Part shown: positions 61,464 through 64,000 of the stretch, piece by piece
How the letters are laid out: the number at the start of each line of letters is the position of its first letter
Position numbering within the stretch: the first letter of the stretch is position 1
From: SAR202 cluster bacterium
Lineage (GTDB): Bacteria > Chloroflexota > Dehalococcoidia > Lucifugimonadales > GCA-2719675
NCBI GenBank assembly: GCA_009392295.1
Contig: VFGW01000006.1
Span: forward strand, 62,001-126,000
Reading direction: 5' to 3'
Length of the DNA: 64,000 nucleotides
Program-made: the position numbers and the translations under genes
Notes under the pieces: generated by a model
Databases searched by the model: none
Seen by the model: the letters and a program-made list of their open reading frames with translations, nothing else
Told to the model about the DNA's origin: nothing

Positions 61464-62792
61464 ATGGACACCAAAAATTATATTTCTAGATATACACCTA
61501 ACACTTCTCAACAAAAAAATGAAATGTTAAAAGATATTAAAGGTGTAAATTCATTAAATGACCTTTTTGCTGATTTACCTTCAAATTTAGTTAACCCACA
61601 GCTCAATTTACCTGGACCTTTATCTGAACTTGAATTGAAAAATGAGCTGACATATATCTCAAAACTTAATCACACTCCGGGAGAATTTTCATCTTTTCTA
61701 GGAGCTGGATCATATAGACATTTTATCCCTTCGATCGTTAGGCAAATAACAAGTAGAAGCGAGTTCATGACATCTTATACTCCTTACCAACCTGAAATAT
61801 CTCAAGGAACTTTGCAAGCACATTATGAATTTCAGTCGATGATTTGCCAATTAACAAATATGGAAATTGCTAATTCAGGAATGTATGACGGTGCCACATC
61901 CATGGCTGAAGCTGCTTTAATGGCTGTTAGAATCACTAAAAAAAAGAGAATTGCTGTCTTGAACACGGTATCTCCATTTTATATAGAAGTGCTAAAAACT
62001 TTTCTTGAAGCCCCCGAAATTGAAATTGATATTATCCATAATTCAAACTCGTTAAGCCCAGACACTGCTTGTATAATCCTACAACAACCTAGTTTTCTTG
62101 GAAATTTAGAAGATATTGAACAATTTTCAAACTTAGCTAAAAAAAATGCCTCATTGTTAGTTGTGAGTGTTGATCCAATATCATTGGGTATGATCAAACC
62201 CCCTGGTGATTATGAAGCTGACATAGTAGTCGGTGAAGGACAGGCACTAGGAATAGCTCCTACATTTGGAGGGCCATATGTAGGTATATTTGCTACCAAA
62301 GAAAAATTTATTCGCCAAATGCCAGGCAGAATCGTTGGACAAACAGTTGATACTAACGGCAACCCAGGTTATGTGCTTACAATGCAAACAAGAGAACAAC
62401 ATATTAGACGTGATAAAGCAACTTCAAATATCTGTACCTCTGTAGGATTAATTGCTTTGGGGGCAACAGTCTATTTAGCAGCTTTAGGAAAATCTGGCTT
62501 AGCACAGATTTCAAATTTGTGTTATGAAAAAGCTCACTATGCAGCAAATTTAATTGATTCAATTCCAGGATATCAAGTCATAGACAATGGATTGTTTTTC
62601 AGAGAATTCGTAGTCAAATGTCCGATATCTCCCAAAAAAATAAATACCTTATTAATTGAAAATAAAATTATTGGTGGCTTGGATGTGAGTGATCAAATAG
62701 AAAATGGCATGCTTCTTTGCTTTACAGAAATGAATTCTAAAAAAGAAATTGATCATTTGGTTGATAATTTAAAAAATATACAGGCAAAATGA
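61464..62792 (+). CDS. gcvPA: Glycine decarboxylase P-protein subunit 1
   Basis: The 442 residues correspond to the N-terminal half of the single-chain P-protein: YISRYTPNTSQQKNEMLKDI, FLGAGSYRHFIPSIVRQI, TPYQPEISQGTLQAHYEFQSMI, ANSGMYDGATSMAEAALMA and VGEGQALGIAPTFGGPYVG. With GcvPB it forms the heterotetrameric PLP enzyme that decarboxylates glycine. The TGA stop is directly followed by the gcvPB start. The pure split form is typical of Gram-positives, Thermus and Chloroflexi-type bacteria. Confidence 0.95.
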   Translation: MDTKNYISRYTPNTSQQKNEMLKDIKGVNSLNDLFADLPSNLVNPQLNLPGPLSELELKNELTYISKLNHTPGEFSSFLGAGSYRHFIPSIVRQITSRSEFMTSYTPYQPEISQGTLQAHYEFQSMICQLTNMEIANSGMYDGATSMAEAALMAVRITKKKRIAVLNTVSPFYIEVLKTFLEAPEIEIDIIHNSNSLSPDTACIILQQPSFLGNLEDIEQFSNLAKKNASLLVVSVDPISLGMIKPPGDYEADIVVGEGQALGIAPTFGGPYVGIFATKEKFIRQMPGRIVGQTVDTNGNPGYVLTMQTREQHIRRDKATSNICTSVGLIALGATVYLAALGKSGLAQISNLCYEKAHYAANLIDSIPGYQVIDNGLFFREFVVKCPISPKKINTLLIENKIIGGLDVSDQIENGMLLCFTEMNSKKEIDHLVDNLKNIQAK

Positions 62793-64000
62793 ATGAATAG
62801 TCATCAAATTCCAAACGAACATCACATAAAACAACAGTCACTAATTAGAAAACTTCTAATGGATAGAAGCCAACCTGGTAGAATTGGTGCACATATTCCC
62901 CAATCTGATGTTCCAAAACAACAACAACTACCTAATAAATACCTTAGAAAAGAGTTACCTCTTCCTGAAGTTAGTGAAAGTGAAATTGTCAGATACTTTT
63001 CCCAATTAAGCCAATTCAATTTTTCTATTGATCATAATTTTTACCCACTTGGTAGCTGTACTATGAAGTACAATCCAAAAATTAATGATGAAATTGCATC
63101 ATTACCGGGATTATCAGAAATTCACCCCCTGCAACCTGAAGAATCAATTCAGGGAGCTTTAAAAATTATTTTCGAGTTACAAAACTTACTCGCAGAAATA
63201 ACTGGCTTTGATTCAACTTCTTTAGCTCCTATGGCTGGTGCAGAAGCAGAATTAGCAGGAATGCTAATTACTAGATCATTCCATAAAAATAATGGTGACA
63301 CTCATAAAACTAAAATTTTAATTACTGATTCTGCTCACGGAACAAATCCTGCGTCTGCAGTAATGGCTGGATTTGACGTAATTTCTATTCCATCTGATAA
63401 AAATGGAAATACAGATATAGAAGCTTTAAAAGCTGCAATTAATGATGACCTCGCTGGATTAATGCTCACTCAACCAAGTACGCTTGGTTTATTTGACACA
63501 AATATTATTGAAATATGTAAAAGAGTCAAAGATGCTGGTGGTATTTTATATGGAGACGGTGCAAATTTAAACGCACTATTAGGACGAATCAAGCCAGGAG
63601 AGCTTGGATTTGATATTCTACACTCTAATCTACATAAAACATTTACCCAACCTCATGGAGGTGGCGGTCCTGGAGCTGGTGCAATCATGGTTAGTAAAAA
63701 ACTAACACCATATCTACCATCTCCAATAGTACAATATTCAAAAGATGAAGATTTTTATTCCATTTATACGCCCAAAAAAAGTATCGGTAGAATGGGAGGA
63801 TTTCACGGAAATTTTGGAGCATTAGTTCGCGCATATTCATACATAAAAACTTTAGGTAAAGAAGGTATTGATCAAATTAGCAAAAACGCAGTAATTAATG
63901 CGAATTATATTAAATCCAATCTAGAAGAATATTTCGAATTGCCAATTAAAAGAATATGTATGCATGAAGTTGTTTTTTCTGCTAGTAATTTTAAAAAACA
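62793..64000 (+). CDS. gcvPB: Glycine decarboxylase P-protein subunit 2 (3' end outside window)
   Basis: The gene is not in the track because it runs off the right edge. From the ATG at 62793 there are 402 open codons: RSQPGRIGAHIPQSDVP, DHNFYPLGSCTMKYNPKINDE, TDSAHGTNPASAVMAGF, LYGDGANLNALLG and SNLHKTFTQPHGGGGPGAG with the PLP-binding lysine. About 80 residues at the C-terminus are missing. It begins immediately after the gcvPA stop. An overlapping ATG at 62789 leads to a stop after three codons, so it is not the start. Confidence 0.96.
   Translation, partial: MNSHQIPNEHHIKQQSLIRKLLMDRSQPGRIGAHIPQSDVPKQQQLPNKYLRKELPLPEVSESEIVRYFSQLSQFNFSIDHNFYPLGSCTMKYNPKINDEIASLPGLSEIHPLQPEESIQGALKIIFELQNLLAEITGFDSTSLAPMAGAEAELAGMLITRSFHKNNGDTHKTKILITDSAHGTNPASAVMAGFDVISIPSDKNGNTDIEALKAAINDDLAGLMLTQPSTLGLFDTNIIEICKRVKDAGGILYGDGANLNALLGRIKPGELGFDILHSNLHKTFTQPHGGGGPGAGAIMVSKKLTPYLPSPIVQYSKDEDFYSIYTPKKSIGRMGGFHGNFGALVRAYSYIKTLGKEGIDQISKNAVINANYIKSNLEEYFELPIKRICMHEVVFSASNFKK

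Overview
The window is a very AT-rich (roughly 30% GC by eye), densely packed bacterial chromosome segment with short intergenic gaps, many stop-to-start or overlapping gene junctions, and no IS element, CRISPR array or rRNA. The code is the standard bacterial one: TGA is an ordinary stop in many genes (for example gcvPA and the alpha-hydroxy-acid dehydrogenase). The gene set suggests a streamlined marine bacterium, most likely a SAR202-type Chloroflexota. It includes a eukaryote-type GlnII glutamine synthetase, GlnRS, split glycine decarboxylase, L-2-hydroxyglutarate oxidase, an FMN-dependent hydroxy-acid dehydrogenase, a luciferase-like F420-type oxidoreductase, an HpcH/HpaI aldolase, NIPSNAP, a CehA/McbA PHP hydrolase, five-bladed propeller glycosidases and a pacifastin-like/YceI lipoprotein. 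The taxonomic call is an inference from gene content, not from a marker phylogeny.

Layout. 1-8.9 kb: MFS exporter (cut by the window edge), YceI lipoprotein, threonine dehydratase, glnII, pseudo-receiver plus D-aminoacylase, tRNA-Gly, LhgO, AlaX. 8.9-13.7 kb: a leftward surface-polysaccharide operon (O-antigen ligase/polymerase, ManC-like, NDP-sugar epimerase) with a leaderless-looking promoter. 13.8-14.1 kb: two divergent microproteins missed by the ORF track. 14.1-17.3 kb: hydroxy-acid dehydrogenase, PlsY-like acyltransferase, membrane glycosyltransferase, tRNA-Leu. 17.3-19.5 kb: a leftward SDR/aldolase/NIPSNAP operon led by a small zinc-ribbon protein. 19.7-25.6 kb: addB-addA, with AddA lacking its nuclease domain. 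25.6-29.5 kb: DegT aminotransferase and CehA-like PHP protein. 29.8-37.3 kb: glnS, MFS, lipoprotein, LLM oxidoreductase and two tandem propeller glycosidases. 37.3-39.7 kb: an accessory-looking patch of unknown genes around an extremely AT-rich spacer. 39.7-45 kb: second threonine dehydratase, SRPBCC protein, and the 5-oxoprolinase operon pxpABC with a GHL10-like barrel. 45.2-49.1 kb: sodium-pump decarboxylase gamma and beta subunits plus biotin carrier, transaldolase, Gfo/Idh oxidoreductase. 49.1-54.5 kb: secA, prs, gltA, small zinc protein. 54.5-58.9 kb: MidA-type methyltransferase and, leftward, valS followed by a peroxiredoxin. 59-64 kb: surE and the glycine cleavage operon gcvT-gcvH-gcvPA-gcvPB (cut by the window edge).

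The most interesting item is the peroxiredoxin at 55668-56174 (minus). The ORF track shows it as two separate ORFs, but they lie in the same frame and are separated by a single TGA exactly at the peroxidatic cysteine position. A strong ribosome binding site precedes it and the family sequence continues uninterrupted after the TGA. The simplest reading is a selenocysteine peroxiredoxin, with a candidate SECIS hairpin directly on the TGA. Other points worth attention are a CTG start for surE, a recurrent pattern of -10 boxes 6-8 nt before ATG (leaderless transcripts), a ManC with a decayed isomerase cupin, an AddA without nuclease, a 45-nt near-perfect palindrome inside a membrane-protein gene, and a 53-nt identical tract between two otherwise diverged glycosidase paralogues.
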